From: Burkholderia diffusa
Lineage (GTDB): Bacteria > Pseudomonadota > Gammaproteobacteria > Burkholderiales > Burkholderiaceae
Assembly: GCF_001718315.1 (NCBI RefSeq)
Contig: NZ_CP013362.1
Coordinates: 2,666,001 to 2,730,000, forward strand
DNA length: 64,000 bases
Direction: 5' to 3'
The notes below the pieces were generated by a model. The model was not told the origin of the DNA. It worked only from the letters and a program-made list of their open reading frames with translations, and ran no database searches. A program made the translations under genes and the position numbers. This document shows positions 10,676 through 19,337 of this stretch, one piece after another; position 1 is the first letter of the stretch; the number at the start of each line of letters is the position of its first letter.

Positions 10676-10948
10676 ATGGCTAACTCCGCACAAGCACGCA
10701 AGCGCGCCCGCCAAGCCGCGAAGGCAAATTCGCACAACTCGGCGCTGCGCTCGAAATTCCGTACCGCGATCAAGTCGGTCCGCAAGGCTGTTGAAGCCGG
10801 CGACCAGGCAAAGGCTGCCGAGCTGTTCAAGGCTGCCGTGAAGACGATCGACACGATCGCCGACAAGAAGATCGTTCACAAGAACAAGGCCGCTCGCAGC
10901 AAGAGCCGCCTCGCCGCAGCCGTCAAGGGTCTGCAGGCAGCAGCGTAA
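10676..10948 (+). CDS. rpsT: 30S ribosomal protein S20
   Basis: S20 is a 16S rRNA-binding protein of the small subunit. The 90 residues form the expected Lys/Arg/Ala-rich helical bundle: [21 protein letters not shown] at the N-terminus, [11 protein letters not shown] in the middle, and [19 protein letters not shown] at the C-terminus. AGGATAAGGA before the ATG supplies the ribosome site. It is monocistronic: a near-consensus promoter lies about 180 bp upstream and a strong terminator about 50 bp downstream. E. coli S20 represses its own translation, and the long leader here would allow the same. Confidence 0.97.
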   Translation: MANSAQARKRARQAAKANSHNSALRSKFRTAIKSVRKAVEAGDQAKAAELFKAAVKTIDTIADKKIVHKNKAARSKSRLAAAVKGLQAAA

Positions 10949-10994
10949 ATCCGGTGCGCCCGCTCTCGCGGGCGTTCCTGTTTCCTGCGATCGC

Positions 10995-11023
10995 AAAAAA
11001 GCCCGCCTAGGCGGGCTTTTTTG
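10995..11023 (+). terminator. Intrinsic terminator after rpsT
   Basis: The stem GCCCGCCTAGGCGGGC is perfectly palindromic, preceded by AAAAAA and followed by TTTTTT. It can work in both directions and also serves the convergent DUF3579 gene. Confidence 0.88.
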
Positions 11024-11089
11024 TTGCGCGTCGCCCGCGCATCGCGCCGGGCGGCCGTCAGGCGCGGGATGCCCCCTCGCCCGCCGAAT

Positions 11090-11410
11090 TCACTTCTTCT
11101 CGTTGTAGTCCGGCAACTCGCACGCCTCGGTGACGACGAGGTTGTTGTCCTTCGCGAAGTTCAGCACGAAATCGAACGCCATCGGCTCGATGTCGCGCAG
11201 CCGGGAATCGAGGATCACGCATTTCAGGTCGCCGAGCATCGTCGGACGCACGTACAGCGAATATTTCAGGCGCGCATTCGGCCCGCTTGCACCCGGCCCG
11301 AAACAGGCCATCACGCCGGCCAGACGCTCCGACCAGTCGCTCGGGCGAAACTTTTTCCCGTCTTTCGTGATGCCCTGGATGAAGAATTCGGTCGGAGGGG
11401 TTTCAGCCAT
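11090..11410 (-). CDS. DUF3579 protein of unknown function
   Basis: This 106-residue protein has no established function. Recognisable family sequence is TEFFIQGITKDGKKFRPSDWSERLAG near the N-terminus and LKCVILDSRLRDIEPMAFDFVLNFAKDNNL in the C-terminal half. It is soluble, without a signal peptide or membrane segment. The ATG at 11410 (MAETPPTEFF) starts the conserved part, and 20 further in-frame codons upstream look noncoding. It sits between rpsT and argF, an arrangement I recognise from beta-proteobacteria, and is divergent from argF. Confidence 0.85.
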   Translation of the reverse strand: MAETPPTEFFIQGITKDGKKFRPSDWSERLAGVMACFGPGASGPNARLKYSLYVRPTMLGDLKCVILDSRLRDIEPMAFDFVLNFAKDNNLVVTEACELPDYNEKK

Positions 11411-11823
11411 GTGGTTACCCAAGTGACGGCCCGGCGATGCCCAGGCGACGGCGCCTGGATACGCGAACACAAAGCTGGAGTGGACGACGGCACATGCGCT
11501 CCGATATCCCGAAAACAGGCTGTCGATGCGTGCCGCCGACGCGCCGCACCGGATTTGTGCAGCGCATCGCTTGTGTCCGGCAGAGCGCCAAAACGCTTGC
11601 CTGCCGGGCTGGAGAAAACTTTTGAATTATACCGCAGCGCGACATCGCGCGTCGTCTCGCGGCCCCTCTTCCGGCGTGCTCCCGCGCACGCCACGATCCC
11701 GCCCCGGTTTTCGGCGCGGCTCGTCAAAGCACAGAAAATCCTTTATGCTGCTTTGAGTTATCCACACCCGACGGCGGCGCCGTCCGGCCCCGCTGCCGGT
11801 TCCGACCCGCCGTATTTCGTTTC
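11411..11823. other. Divergent intergenic region DUF3579/argF
   Basis: This 413-bp gap has no convincing gene. It contains an AT-rich patch near 11615-11632 (TTTTGAATTATA) that could hold a promoter. A consensus DnaA box at 11758-11766 lies 58 bp before argF. Confidence 0.55.
11758..11766 (+). promoter_or_regulatory. Consensus DnaA box upstream of argF
   Basis: TTATCCACA is an exact DnaA 9-mer in the same orientation as the one before lpxK. Its function here is unknown. Confidence 0.4.
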
Positions 11824-12753
11824 ATGACCGCCAAAACCATTCGTCACTACCTGCAGTTCAAGGATTTCTCGCTGGAAGACTACGAGTACGTGCTCGAACG
11901 CACGGGTATCCTGAAGCGCAAGTTCAAGAACTACGAGACCTATCACCCGCTGCACGACCGCACGCTCGCAATGATCTTCGAGAAGAGTTCGACGCGCACG
12001 CGCCTGTCCTTCGAAGCCGGCATCTTCCAGCTCGGCGGCCACGCGGTGTTCATGAGCACGCGCGACACGCAGCTCGGCCGCGGCGAGCCAGTCGAGGATT
12101 CCGCGCAGGTCATTTCGCGGATGGTCGACATCATCATGATCCGCACGTTCGAGCAGGACGTGATCACCCGCTTCGCGGAAAACTCCCGCGTGCCCGTGAT
12201 CAACGGCCTGACCAACGAATACCACCCGTGCCAGGTGCTCGCCGACATCTTCACGTACTACGAGCACCGCGGCCCGATCGCTGGCAAGACGGTCGCGTGG
12301 GTCGGCGATGCGAACAACATGCTGTACACGTGGATCGAAGCCGCACAGATCCTCGGCTTCAAGCTGCGCCTGTCGACGCCGCCGGGCTATGCGCTCGACA
12401 TGAAACTCGTGTCGCCGGACAGCGCGCCGTTCTACGAGGTGTTCGACGATCCTAACGAAGCGTGCAAGGGCGCCGATCTCGTGACGACCGACGTGTGGAC
12501 GAGCATGGGTTTCGAAGCCGAGAACGAAGCCCGCAAGCAGGCGTTTGCCGACTGGTGCGTCGACGAGGAAATGATGGGCCACGCGAACGCGGACGCGCTC
12601 TTCATGCACTGCCTGCCCGCGCACCGTGGCGAGGAAGTGACCGCCGGCGTGATCGACGGCCCGCAGAGCGTCGTGTGGGACGAGGCGGAAAACCGCCTGC
12701 ACGTGCAGAAGGCGCTGATGGAGTTCCTGCTGCTCGGCCGCCTCAAGCACTGA
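11824..12753 (+). CDS. argF: Ornithine carbamoyltransferase (anabolic)
   Basis: ArgF joins ornithine and carbamoyl phosphate to give citrulline in arginine synthesis. The 309 residues have the carbamoyl-phosphate motif EKSSTRTRLSFE (about residues 53-64). HPCQVLAD lies at about 137-144, the ornithine-binding DVWTSMG at about 220-226, and the catalytic MHCLPAHRGEEV at about 260-271. The short form and the chromosomal context argue for the biosynthetic enzyme rather than the arcB-type catabolic one. A terminator follows the gene. Confidence 0.95.
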   Translation: MTAKTIRHYLQFKDFSLEDYEYVLERTGILKRKFKNYETYHPLHDRTLAMIFEKSSTRTRLSFEAGIFQLGGHAVFMSTRDTQLGRGEPVEDSAQVISRMVDIIMIRTFEQDVITRFAENSRVPVINGLTNEYHPCQVLADIFTYYEHRGPIAGKTVAWVGDANNMLYTWIEAAQILGFKLRLSTPPGYALDMKLVSPDSAPFYEVFDDPNEACKGADLVTTDVWTSMGFEAENEARKQAFADWCVDEEMMGHANADALFMHCLPAHRGEEVTAGVIDGPQSVVWDEAENRLHVQKALMEFLLLGRLKH

Positions 12754-12791
12754 TCGCAGCACCCGCACGCCGCCGGCATCCGGCGCCATGC

Positions 12792-12825
12792 AAAAAAAGC
12801 GCCGATCGACGATTGGCGCTTTTTG
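12792..12825. terminator. Terminator between argF and murB
   Basis: The stem AGCGCCGATC / GATTGGCGCT (one G-T pair) has a 3-nt loop. It is flanked by AAAAAAA and TTTTT and so suits both convergent genes. Confidence 0.85.
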
Positions 12826-12872
12826 TTCGTATGGGGCGAAAGCGAATGAAATGCGCGGTACGCAAGACCGCG

Positions 12873-13922
12873 CTACAGGCACACCGGCTCGGGTTCGAGC
12901 TCGACGCCGAACCGCTCGCGCACGTCGTCCTGGATCGCACGCGCCAGCGCAAGGACCTCGGCACCCGTCGCGCCGCCGCGATTCACCAGCACGAGCGCCT
13001 GCCGGTCGTGCACGGCCGCCGCGCCGAGCGCTCGCCCCTTCCAGCCGCAGCGGTCGATCAGCCAGCCGGCCGCGAGCTTCACCTGCCCGTCCGGCTGCGC
13101 ATACGACACGACGTCCGGCGCGCGCGCGCGCAGCGCGTCGAACTGCGCGGCGTCGATCACCGGATTCTTGAAGAAACTGCCCGCGTTGCCGAGCACGAGC
13201 GGATCGGGCAGCTTCGCGCGGCGGATCGCGACGACCGCGTCGAACACGTCGCGCGGCGTTGCCGCGTCGGGCGAAATGCCGCGCGCGTCGAGCTCGCGCG
13301 TGACGTCCGCGTAGCCGAGCCGCGGTGTCCAGCGCTTGGGCAGCCGAAACGTCACCGCGACGATGGCGAAGCGCCCGCGCCCTTCCCGCTTGAAGAAACT
13401 GTCGCGATAGCCGAATGTGCAGCGCGCCGCATCGAAGCATTCGCTACGCCCCGTCGCGAGCTCGACGGCGACCAGCGAGTCGAAATACGTCTTCATCTCG
13501 AGGCCGTACGCGCCGATGTTCTGGATCGGCGCGGCGCCGACGGTGCCCGGAATCAGCGCAAGGTTCTCGAGGCCCGGCATCCCGTGCTCGAGCGTCCACG
13601 CGACGAACGCGTGCCAGATCTCGCCGCCGCCGGCCTCGACGTACCACGCGTCGTCGTCCTCGCGCACGACGCGGCGGCCGGCGATCTCGTCGAACAGCAC
13701 AACGCCGTCGAAATCGCGCGTGAACACGACGTTGCTGCCGCCGCCGAGCACGAGCCGCGGCAGCGATGCGACGCGCGGGTCGCGATGCAGCGCCTCGAAC
13801 TGCGCCGCCTGCGTGATGCGCGCGGCGAAGCGCGCCTTCGCGGCGATGCCGAACGTGTTGTGCGCGGCGAGCGGATGGTCGGGGAGCAGCGACAGGGCGG
13901 AATCGTCAGGAGGCATCGGCAT
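12873..13922 (-). CDS. murB: UDP-N-acetylmuramate dehydrogenase (UDP-N-acetylenolpyruvoylglucosamine reductase)
   Basis: MurB is a flavoenzyme that reduces UDP-GlcNAc-enolpyruvate to UDP-MurNAc with NADPH, in the cytoplasm. The 349 residues match the type I (E. coli-like) enzyme. NTFGIAAKA lies near residue 22, and the FAD-binding [20 protein letters not shown] at about 57-76. [18 protein letters not shown] is at about 125-142, [11 protein letters not shown] at about 168-178, and [12 protein letters not shown] (catalytic Ser) at about 240-251. It is divergent from yajQ. Confidence 0.95.
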   Translation of the reverse strand: MPMPPDDSALSLLPDHPLAAHNTFGIAAKARFAARITQAAQFEALHRDPRVASLPRLVLGGGSNVVFTRDFDGVVLFDEIAGRRVVREDDDAWYVEAGGGEIWHAFVAWTLEHGMPGLENLALIPGTVGAAPIQNIGAYGLEMKTYFDSLVAVELATGRSECFDAARCTFGYRDSFFKREGRGRFAIVAVTFRLPKRWTPRLGYADVTRELDARGISPDAATPRDVFDAVVAIRRAKLPDPLVLGNAGSFFKNPVIDAAQFDALRARAPDVVSYAQPDGQVKLAAGWLIDRCGWKGRALGAAAVHDRQALVLVNRGGATGAEVLALARAIQDDVRERFGVELEPEPVCL

Positions 13923-14059
13923 TCGCGGTCACGTCCGCCGGGCGGGCTCACGGCCGGCCTTGGGCAAACGGAGGGGCATCGGTAAAATGGCAAACAGTCC
14001 GCAATTATAGCGAGTGCCCGCGCGCAAGCCGGGGCGCCCGCATCTCAAGGGAGAATGCC

Positions 14060-14545
14060 ATGCCATCGTTCGACGTCGTTTCCGAAGCGAACATGATCGA
14101 AGTGAAGAACGCCATCGAGCAGTCGAACAAGGAAATTTCGACGCGCTTCGACTTCAAGGGCTCCGACGCACGCGTCGAGCAGAAGGAGCGCGAGCTCACG
14201 CTGTTCGCCGACGACGATTTCAAGCTCGGCCAGGTCAAGGACGTGCTGATCAACAAGCTAGCGAAGCGCAACGTCGACGTGCGCTTCCTCGACTACGGCA
14301 AGATCGAGAAGATCGGCGGCGACAAGGTCAAGCAGGTCGTCACCGTGAAGAAGGGCGTGACGGGCGACCTCGCGAAGAAGATCGTCAGGCTCGTGAAAGA
14401 CAGCAAGATCAAGGTGCAGGCAAGCATCCAGGGCGACGCGGTGCGCGTGGCCGGCACGAAACGCGACGACCTGCAGAGCGTGATCGCGATGCTGCGCAAG
14501 GACGTGACCGACACCCCGCTCGACTTCAACAACTTCCGCGACTGA
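14060..14545 (+). CDS. yajQ: YajQ family nucleotide-binding protein
   Basis: YajQ-family proteins are small cytoplasmic proteins with two linked ferredoxin-like folds. They bind nucleic acids or nucleotides, and some members bind cyclic di-GMP and act with a transcription factor. The 161 residues start with the conserved [21 protein letters not shown] and contain [11 protein letters not shown] (about residues 34-44), [15 protein letters not shown] and [17 protein letters not shown]. The C-terminus PLDFNNFRD is also typical. It stands alone on the plus strand between murB and plsY. Confidence 0.93.
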   Translation: MPSFDVVSEANMIEVKNAIEQSNKEISTRFDFKGSDARVEQKERELTLFADDDFKLGQVKDVLINKLAKRNVDVRFLDYGKIEKIGGDKVKQVVTVKKGVTGDLAKKIVRLVKDSKIKVQASIQGDAVRVAGTKRDDLQSVIAMLRKDVTDTPLDFNNFRD

Positions 14546-14591
14546 TCGACGCGGTCGACCGGGCAGTCCGCCGGTCACGCCGCGCCGCCGG

Positions 14592-14607
14592 GCCCCGCAT
14601 GCGGGGC
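14592..14607. terminator. GC palindrome between yajQ and plsY
   Basis: GCCCCGCATGCGGGGC is a perfect 16-bp palindrome in the 94-bp convergent gap. There is no T run, so it is at best a weak or factor-assisted terminator. Confidence 0.35.
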
Positions 14608-14639
14608 GCCTCGGCGGGCGGCAGCAGTCACTTCCTTCC

Positions 14640-15278
14640 TCAGGCCTTCCCGCCGTCCTGCGCGCCGCCGTCGGACGCCGCCTTCTTCTTGTCGCCAATC
14701 CGGCTTTCCTGCCCCGCCAGCAGCTTCGAGATGTTGCCGCGGTGGCGCCACACGAGCAGCACGCTCATCGCGAGCACGGCCCACGCGACCGGGTTGTGGC
14801 CGGTGCCGAACAGGAACACGTCGAACACCGGTGCGAACACGGCCGCCACCAGCGCCGCGAGCGACGAATAGCGGAAGAAGAACGCGACGATCAGCCAGGT
14901 CAGCGCGGTCGCGAGGCCAAGCACCGGATGCACGGCGAGCAGCACGCCGGCCGCGGTCGCGACGCCCTTGCCGCCCTGGAAGCGGAAGAACACCGGATAC
15001 AGGTGGCCAAGGAATACGGCGATCGCGACCCACGCAACGGCGACGTCGGGCAGCCCGAAGTGCCGCGCGAGCCAGACGGCGAGCCAGCCCTTGAATGCGT
15101 CGCCGGCGAGCGTCAGGATCGCGGCCTTCTTGTTGCCGCTGCGCAGCACATTGGTCGCGCCGGGATTCTTCGACCCGTACGAACGGGGGTCGGCCAGGCC
15201 CATCGCGGCGCTGACGACGACGGCGAACGACACCGAACCGATCAGGTAGGCAACTAGTGCGGCGAGCAGGATCTGCAT
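14640..15278 (-). CDS. plsY: Glycerol-3-phosphate acyltransferase PlsY
   Basis: PlsY transfers the acyl group from acyl-phosphate to glycerol 3-phosphate, the first step of phospholipid synthesis, in the inner membrane. The 212 residues carry the three family motifs: [11 protein letters not shown] (about 36-46), [14 protein letters not shown] (about 59-72) and [21 protein letters not shown] (about 91-111). About five membrane helices surround them. A charged C-terminal tail rich in Lys, Asp and Gly extends past the usual end. Confidence 0.94.
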   Translation of the reverse strand: MQILLAALVAYLIGSVSFAVVVSAAMGLADPRSYGSKNPGATNVLRSGNKKAAILTLAGDAFKGWLAVWLARHFGLPDVAVAWVAIAVFLGHLYPVFFRFQGGKGVATAAGVLLAVHPVLGLATALTWLIVAFFFRYSSLAALVAAVFAPVFDVFLFGTGHNPVAWAVLAMSVLLVWRHRGNISKLLAGQESRIGDKKKAASDGGAQDGGKA

Positions 15279-15460
15279 GCGGAGAACTCTTCTTTCAACG
15301 TATCGGTGAAGGGGCGGCCGGGCACGGCATGCCGGCCGGTTGTGGCGGGCGCCGTCGCGGCGAACCGCCGGCAGGCCGTGGCGGCCGGTCGTGCGGGCCG
15401 ACCGGCCGAAACGGCGCCCATTCTACCGAACGAGCGCGGCCTGCCACGAAGGTGAAACCC

Positions 15461-15952
15461 TCAGTCGACGCTCGCACACTGCACGGGCGCCGCGCCGAGC
15501 AGCGTCGTGAGCACCGCCGGCGCGAGGCTGACGAGATAGCCGCGGCGGCCGCCGTTCAGGTAGATCGTCGGCAATTCGAGGATGGTCGACTCGACGTACA
15601 CGGGCATCGTCTTGCGCGTGCCGAACGGCGACGTGCCGCCGACCAGATAGCCGGAATGGCGGTTCGCGACGTCGGGCTTGCACGGCTCGACGCGCTTCGC
15701 GCCGATCTGCCGCGCGAGGTTCTTGGTCGACACCGTGCGGTCGCCGTGCATCAGCACGATCAGCGGCTTCGCGTGCTCGTCCTCCATCACGAGCGTCTTC
15801 ACGACGCTGTGTTCGTCGACGCCGAGCTGGCGCGCCGACTCGCCGGTGCCGCCATGCTCGACGTAATCGTACGGATGCTCGCCAAAGGCGACGCCGTGGC
15901 GGCGCAGCAGCTGGGTCGCGGGTGTCTCGGACACGTGTCTGGATTTGCTCAT
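15461..15952 (-). CDS. ybaK: Cys-tRNA(Pro)/Cys-tRNA(Cys) deacylase YbaK
   Basis: YbaK removes cysteine wrongly attached to tRNA(Pro), acting in trans after prolyl-tRNA synthetase. The 163 residues show the family core VVKTLVMEDEHAKPLIVLMHGDRTVSTKNLAR, with the essential Lys at about residue 47, followed by GYLVGGTSPFGTRKTMPVYVE. Length and motifs match the YbaK (EbsC) subgroup. It is divergent from the AMP-forming ligase across 279 bp and lies upstream of plsY on the same strand, about 180 bp away. Confidence 0.9.
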   Translation of the reverse strand: MSKSRHVSETPATQLLRRHGVAFGEHPYDYVEHGGTGESARQLGVDEHSVVKTLVMEDEHAKPLIVLMHGDRTVSTKNLARQIGAKRVEPCKPDVANRHSGYLVGGTSPFGTRKTMPVYVESTILELPTIYLNGGRRGYLVSLAPAVLTTLLGAAPVQCASVD

Positions 15953-16231
15953 GGCGGCATTTTAATGGCGAACGACCGGTACACGGGCGTCAACGCACGA
16001 TTGCGTCGTCCCGTGTTCGCGGCGGCGTGCCGCACGCCGGCGGTATACTCGCGACCCGTTTTGCACGGTGCCCCCGGCGAGCGCCCGTCGCCGCGGCGCG
16101 TTCGTCCGTCATCATTGCGGACATCGCGAAGCGCTATTGCCCGATTGGCCGATTGTGGCGCGCCCGCCGTCATGGCACGATCGTTCGCAAAACTCGCCGC
16201 GCCGCCGCCCGGCCCTTCTTCTGGAGACGCC

Positions 16232-17800
16232 ATGTCCTCGCCTGTCCGCTCATCCGCGCCACTCGACGTCGCGGCACTGCTCGCCGCCTTGCCCGGCCGC
16301 ATCGCCGACGTGCCCGCCCGCTGGGCCGCGCACGCACCCGCGCGTCCGGCGCTGGTCGAAGATGCGCGCCGCCTGTCGTACGGCGAGTTGTCGCGAGCAG
16401 TCGATGCGGCCGCCGAGCGGCTCGCGCGCCTCGGCGTGCACGGCGGCGATCGCGTGATGATCGTCGCGGAAAACAGCGTCGCGCAGATCGTGCTGCTGTT
16501 CGCGGCGGCGCGCGTCGACGCATGGGCGCTCGTGTCGAACGCGCGACTGTCGGCCGGCGAACTCGATGCGATCGCCGCGCACGCGCGGCCGAAGCTGATC
16601 GCATTCGCGACGGAAGCGTCGCCCGATGCACGCGCGCACGCGGCGCGCCACGACGCGACGCCAGCCGATACGCTGCCGGTCGACATCGGCGCGTGGTCAT
16701 ACCGCGTCGACGCGAGCGCGCCCGGCGAACCTGTGGCGGCCGATGGCGCCGCGCAGTGCGCGGCGCTGATCTACACGACCGGCACGACGGGTACGCCGAA
16801 AGGCGTGATGCTGTCGCACCGCAACCTGTTGTTCATCGCGGCGACGTCGAGCGCGCTGCGCCGCGTGTCGCCGGACGACGTCGTCTACACGGTGCTGCCC
16901 GTGTCGCACGTGTACGGGCTCGCATCGGTATGCCTCGGCAGCCTGTACGCCGGCGCGACGCTGCGGCTTGCGCCGCGCTTCTCGCCGGAGGCCGTGCGCG
17001 TGGCGCTCGCCGACGAAGGCGTGACGATCTTCCAGGGCGTGCCCGCGATGCACGCGAAGCTGCTCGAGCATCTGCACACGCATGCGCACGCGTGGCGCGC
17101 GCCGCGGCTGCGCTTCGCGTATTCGGGCGGCTCGCCGCTCGACGCCGACCTGAAGGCGCGCGTCGAGCGCGTGTACGGCGTGCCGCTGCACAACGGCTAT
17201 GGAATGACCGAGAGCAGCCCGACGATCACGCAGACACCGCTCGACGCGCCGCGTGCGGACTGCTCGGTCGGCGTGCCGATCCCGGGGGTCGAGATGCGGA
17301 TCGTCGCGCCCGACGGTGCCGACGTGCCGCAGGGCGAAGTCGGTGAAATCCGCGTGCGCGGGCCAAACGTGATGCTCGGCTACTACCGCAACGCGGAGGC
17401 CACGCGCGCGGCCGTATCGCCGGACGGCTGGCTCAGCACCGGCGACCTCGCGCGCCAGGAAGCGGACGGCTCGGTGACGATCGCGGGCCGCAGCAAGGAG
17501 CTGATCATCCGCTCGGGCTTCAACGTGTATCCGGTCGAAGTCGAACAGGTGCTGAACGCGCATCCGGATGTCGTGCAGGCGGCGGTCGTCGGCCGCGCTG
17601 TCGACGGCAACGAGGAAGTGCTCGCGTTCGTCGAGCTGGTGCCGGGTGCGACCGCGACCGAGGCCGAGGCCGCGCTGCAGGCGTGGTGCGCGCAACGGCT
17701 CGCGCCTTACAAGCGGCCCGCGCGCATCCGCGTGCTCGATGCGCTGCCGGCCGCATCGACGGGCAAGGTGCTCAAGCACAAGCTGCGCGAGCTCGCGTGA
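16232..17800 (+). CDS. AMP-forming acyl-CoA synthetase/ligase, substrate unknown
   Basis: This is an ANL-superfamily adenylating enzyme that would activate a carboxylic acid with ATP and transfer it to CoA. The 522 residues contain the AMP-binding signature YTTGTTGTPKGVMLSHRN (about 180-197) and YSGGSPLDADLK (about 294-305). NGYGMTESSPT (about 320-330), WLSTGDLARQEADGSVTIAGRSKELIIRSGFNVYPVEVE (about 400-438) and a C-terminal catalytic Lys in STGKVLKHKL follow. The ATG at 16232 has GGAG 5 nt upstream; the frame stays open far upstream but without family sequence. No neighbour reveals the substrate, and medium- or long-chain acids are possible. Confidence 0.85.
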   Translation: MSSPVRSSAPLDVAALLAALPGRIADVPARWAAHAPARPALVEDARRLSYGELSRAVDAAAERLARLGVHGGDRVMIVAENSVAQIVLLFAAARVDAWALVSNARLSAGELDAIAAHARPKLIAFATEASPDARAHAARHDATPADTLPVDIGAWSYRVDASAPGEPVAADGAAQCAALIYTTGTTGTPKGVMLSHRNLLFIAATSSALRRVSPDDVVYTVLPVSHVYGLASVCLGSLYAGATLRLAPRFSPEAVRVALADEGVTIFQGVPAMHAKLLEHLHTHAHAWRAPRLRFAYSGGSPLDADLKARVERVYGVPLHNGYGMTESSPTITQTPLDAPRADCSVGVPIPGVEMRIVAPDGADVPQGEVGEIRVRGPNVMLGYYRNAEATRAAVSPDGWLSTGDLARQEADGSVTIAGRSKELIIRSGFNVYPVEVEQVLNAHPDVVQAAVVGRAVDGNEEVLAFVELVPGATATEAEAALQAWCAQRLAPYKRPARIRVLDALPAASTGKVLKHKLRELA

Positions 17801-17847
17801 CGCACGTGCGCGGGCCGCGTCCCGCGCGTGGGCCCGCACACGCCGCA

Positions 17848-18810
17848 CTAACCGCGCGGGTGGTGCTGCGCGTGCAGCGTCTTCAGCCGCTCTCGCGCGA
17901 CGTGCGTGTAGATCTGCGTGGTCGAGATGTCGCTGTGGCCGAGCAGCAACTGCACGACGCGCAGGTCGGCGCCGTGGTTCAGCAGATGCGTCGCGAACGC
18001 GTGCCGCAGCGTATGCGGCGACAGGTGCGCGCGCACGTCGGCCTGCTGCGCGTGGCGCTTGATGATGTTCCAGAACTGCTGGCGCGTCATGCCGTCGCCG
18101 CGGCCGGTGACGAACAGCGCATCGGCCGCGCGCGCGCCGAGCAGCGCCGGCCGCGCATCGCGCAGATAGCGCTCGATCCAGCCGTGCGCGACTTCACCGA
18201 ACGGCACGAGCCGTTCCTTCGAACCCTTGCCCATCACGCGCACGACGCCCTCGTTGAGCCCGACCTCGACGGTCTTTAGCGTGACGAGTTCGCTCACGCG
18301 CAACCCGCTCGCGTACATCAGCTCCAGCATCGTGCGATCGCGCAGGCCGAGCGGCGTACCGATGTCGGGTGCGCCGAGCAGCGCTTCGACCTGCGCCTCG
18401 GACAGCGTCGACGGAAACCGCGCGGCCTGTTTCGCCGACGTGATCCGCAGCGTCGGGTCCGCGCTCGCGTGATGCTCGCGCACGGCCCAGCCGTAATAGC
18501 GACGGAACACCGACAGCCGCCGGTTCGACGACGTCGCCTTGCCATCGCTGCGCGCGGCGATGTAGCCGGTCACCATCGCTTCGTCCGCCGAATCGAGCGA
18601 CGCGCCGTGCGTCGCGGCCAGCCATTGCGAAAACAGCATCAGGTCGCGCCGGTACGCGTCGAGCGTGTTGCGCGCGAGCCCGTGCTCGAGCCACAGCGCG
18701 TCGCAGAACACGTCGATCGACGCACGGCTCGCGAGCAGCGCGGGCGATGCCGCGGCTTCGTCGCCGTCGGCACCGGACGCGGAGTCGGAGGAAAGCAAGG
18801 GTTCACTCAT
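17848..18810 (-). CDS. xerD: Tyrosine recombinase XerD
   Basis: XerD works with XerC at the dif site to resolve chromosome dimers. The 320 residues have an N-terminal SAM-like DNA-binding domain (about 35-120) and the catalytic domain. The catalytic set is visible: Arg in ASGLRVSEL, Lys in GKGSKERLVPF, HTLRHAFATHLL, LGHSDISTTQ and the nucleophile Tyr in IYTHV near the C-terminus. The N-terminus has an extra acidic, Ser/Ala-rich stretch of about 25 residues. The ATG overlaps the ogt stop by one base (TGATG), so the two genes are probably coupled. Assignment as XerD rather than XerC rests on overall similarity. Confidence 0.88.
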   Translation of the reverse strand: MSEPLLSSDSASGADGDEAAASPALLASRASIDVFCDALWLEHGLARNTLDAYRRDLMLFSQWLAATHGASLDSADEAMVTGYIAARSDGKATSSNRRLSVFRRYYGWAVREHHASADPTLRITSAKQAARFPSTLSEAQVEALLGAPDIGTPLGLRDRTMLELMYASGLRVSELVTLKTVEVGLNEGVVRVMGKGSKERLVPFGEVAHGWIERYLRDARPALLGARAADALFVTGRGDGMTRQQFWNIIKRHAQQADVRAHLSPHTLRHAFATHLLNHGADLRVVQLLLGHSDISTTQIYTHVARERLKTLHAQHHPRG

Positions 18811-19277
18811 CAGTACGGCACGCCTTCGTGCGCCAGCAGCCAGCGCTTCACTTTCTGGTAATAGCCATTGTCGTCGTGGTTCGCGAAACCGCCGAGACCG
18901 CCTGCCGCCACGACGCGATGACACGGAATCACGAGCGGGAAATAGTTCGCGCCGCACGCCTGGCCGACCGCACGCGGCGCACTGCCGATCCGCTTCGCGA
19001 CCTGCCCGTAGGTCAGCACCGTGCCCGGCGGAATGTCGCTGATCACGTTCCACACACGATGCTGGAATGCGCTGCCGACGTCGGCAAGCGGCAGATCGAA
19101 ACGCGCCGAAGCGCGCTCGAAATAACGTTCGATCTGCTCGACCGCGCGCTTGGCGAGCGGCGAGTCCGGCTCGACCGACTTCACCGACTCGGGCAGATAG
19201 ACGATCTCGCGCACCACCGCGGCATCGGTACGGATGCCGACCTTGCCGAACGGTGCGTCGATGACTGCGTTGAACAT
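18810..19277 (-). CDS. ogt: Methylated-DNA--protein-cysteine S-methyltransferase
   Basis: This suicide repair protein removes O6-methylguanine and O4-methylthymine lesions by moving the methyl group to its own cysteine. The 155 residues hold the active-site motif PLVIPCHRVVAAGG near residue 120. The helix-turn-helix region FQHRVWNVISDIPPGTVLTYGQVAKRIG precedes it. It lacks the Ada N-terminal regulatory domain. The ATG at 19277 has GAGGAGA upstream and opens the conserved fold, while a longer start 16 codons upstream is less likely. It is followed immediately by xerD. Confidence 0.9.
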   Translation of the reverse strand: MFNAVIDAPFGKVGIRTDAAVVREIVYLPESVKSVEPDSPLAKRAVEQIERYFERASARFDLPLADVGSAFQHRVWNVISDIPPGTVLTYGQVAKRIGSAPRAVGQACGANYFPLVIPCHRVVAAGGLGGFANHDDNGYYQKVKRWLLAHEGVPY

Positions 19278-19337
19278 GAACTTCTCCTCACCGGTGAGGC
19301 GCGCGTCGCCGCGCGCCGACGACACTGTACGCCGCCT

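Noticed and set aside
15257..16231. Open frame extending the AMP-forming ligase upstream by over 300 codons
   Set aside because: The extension runs antisense to ybaK and has no domain; the ATG at 16232 has a ribosome site and gives the normal family length.
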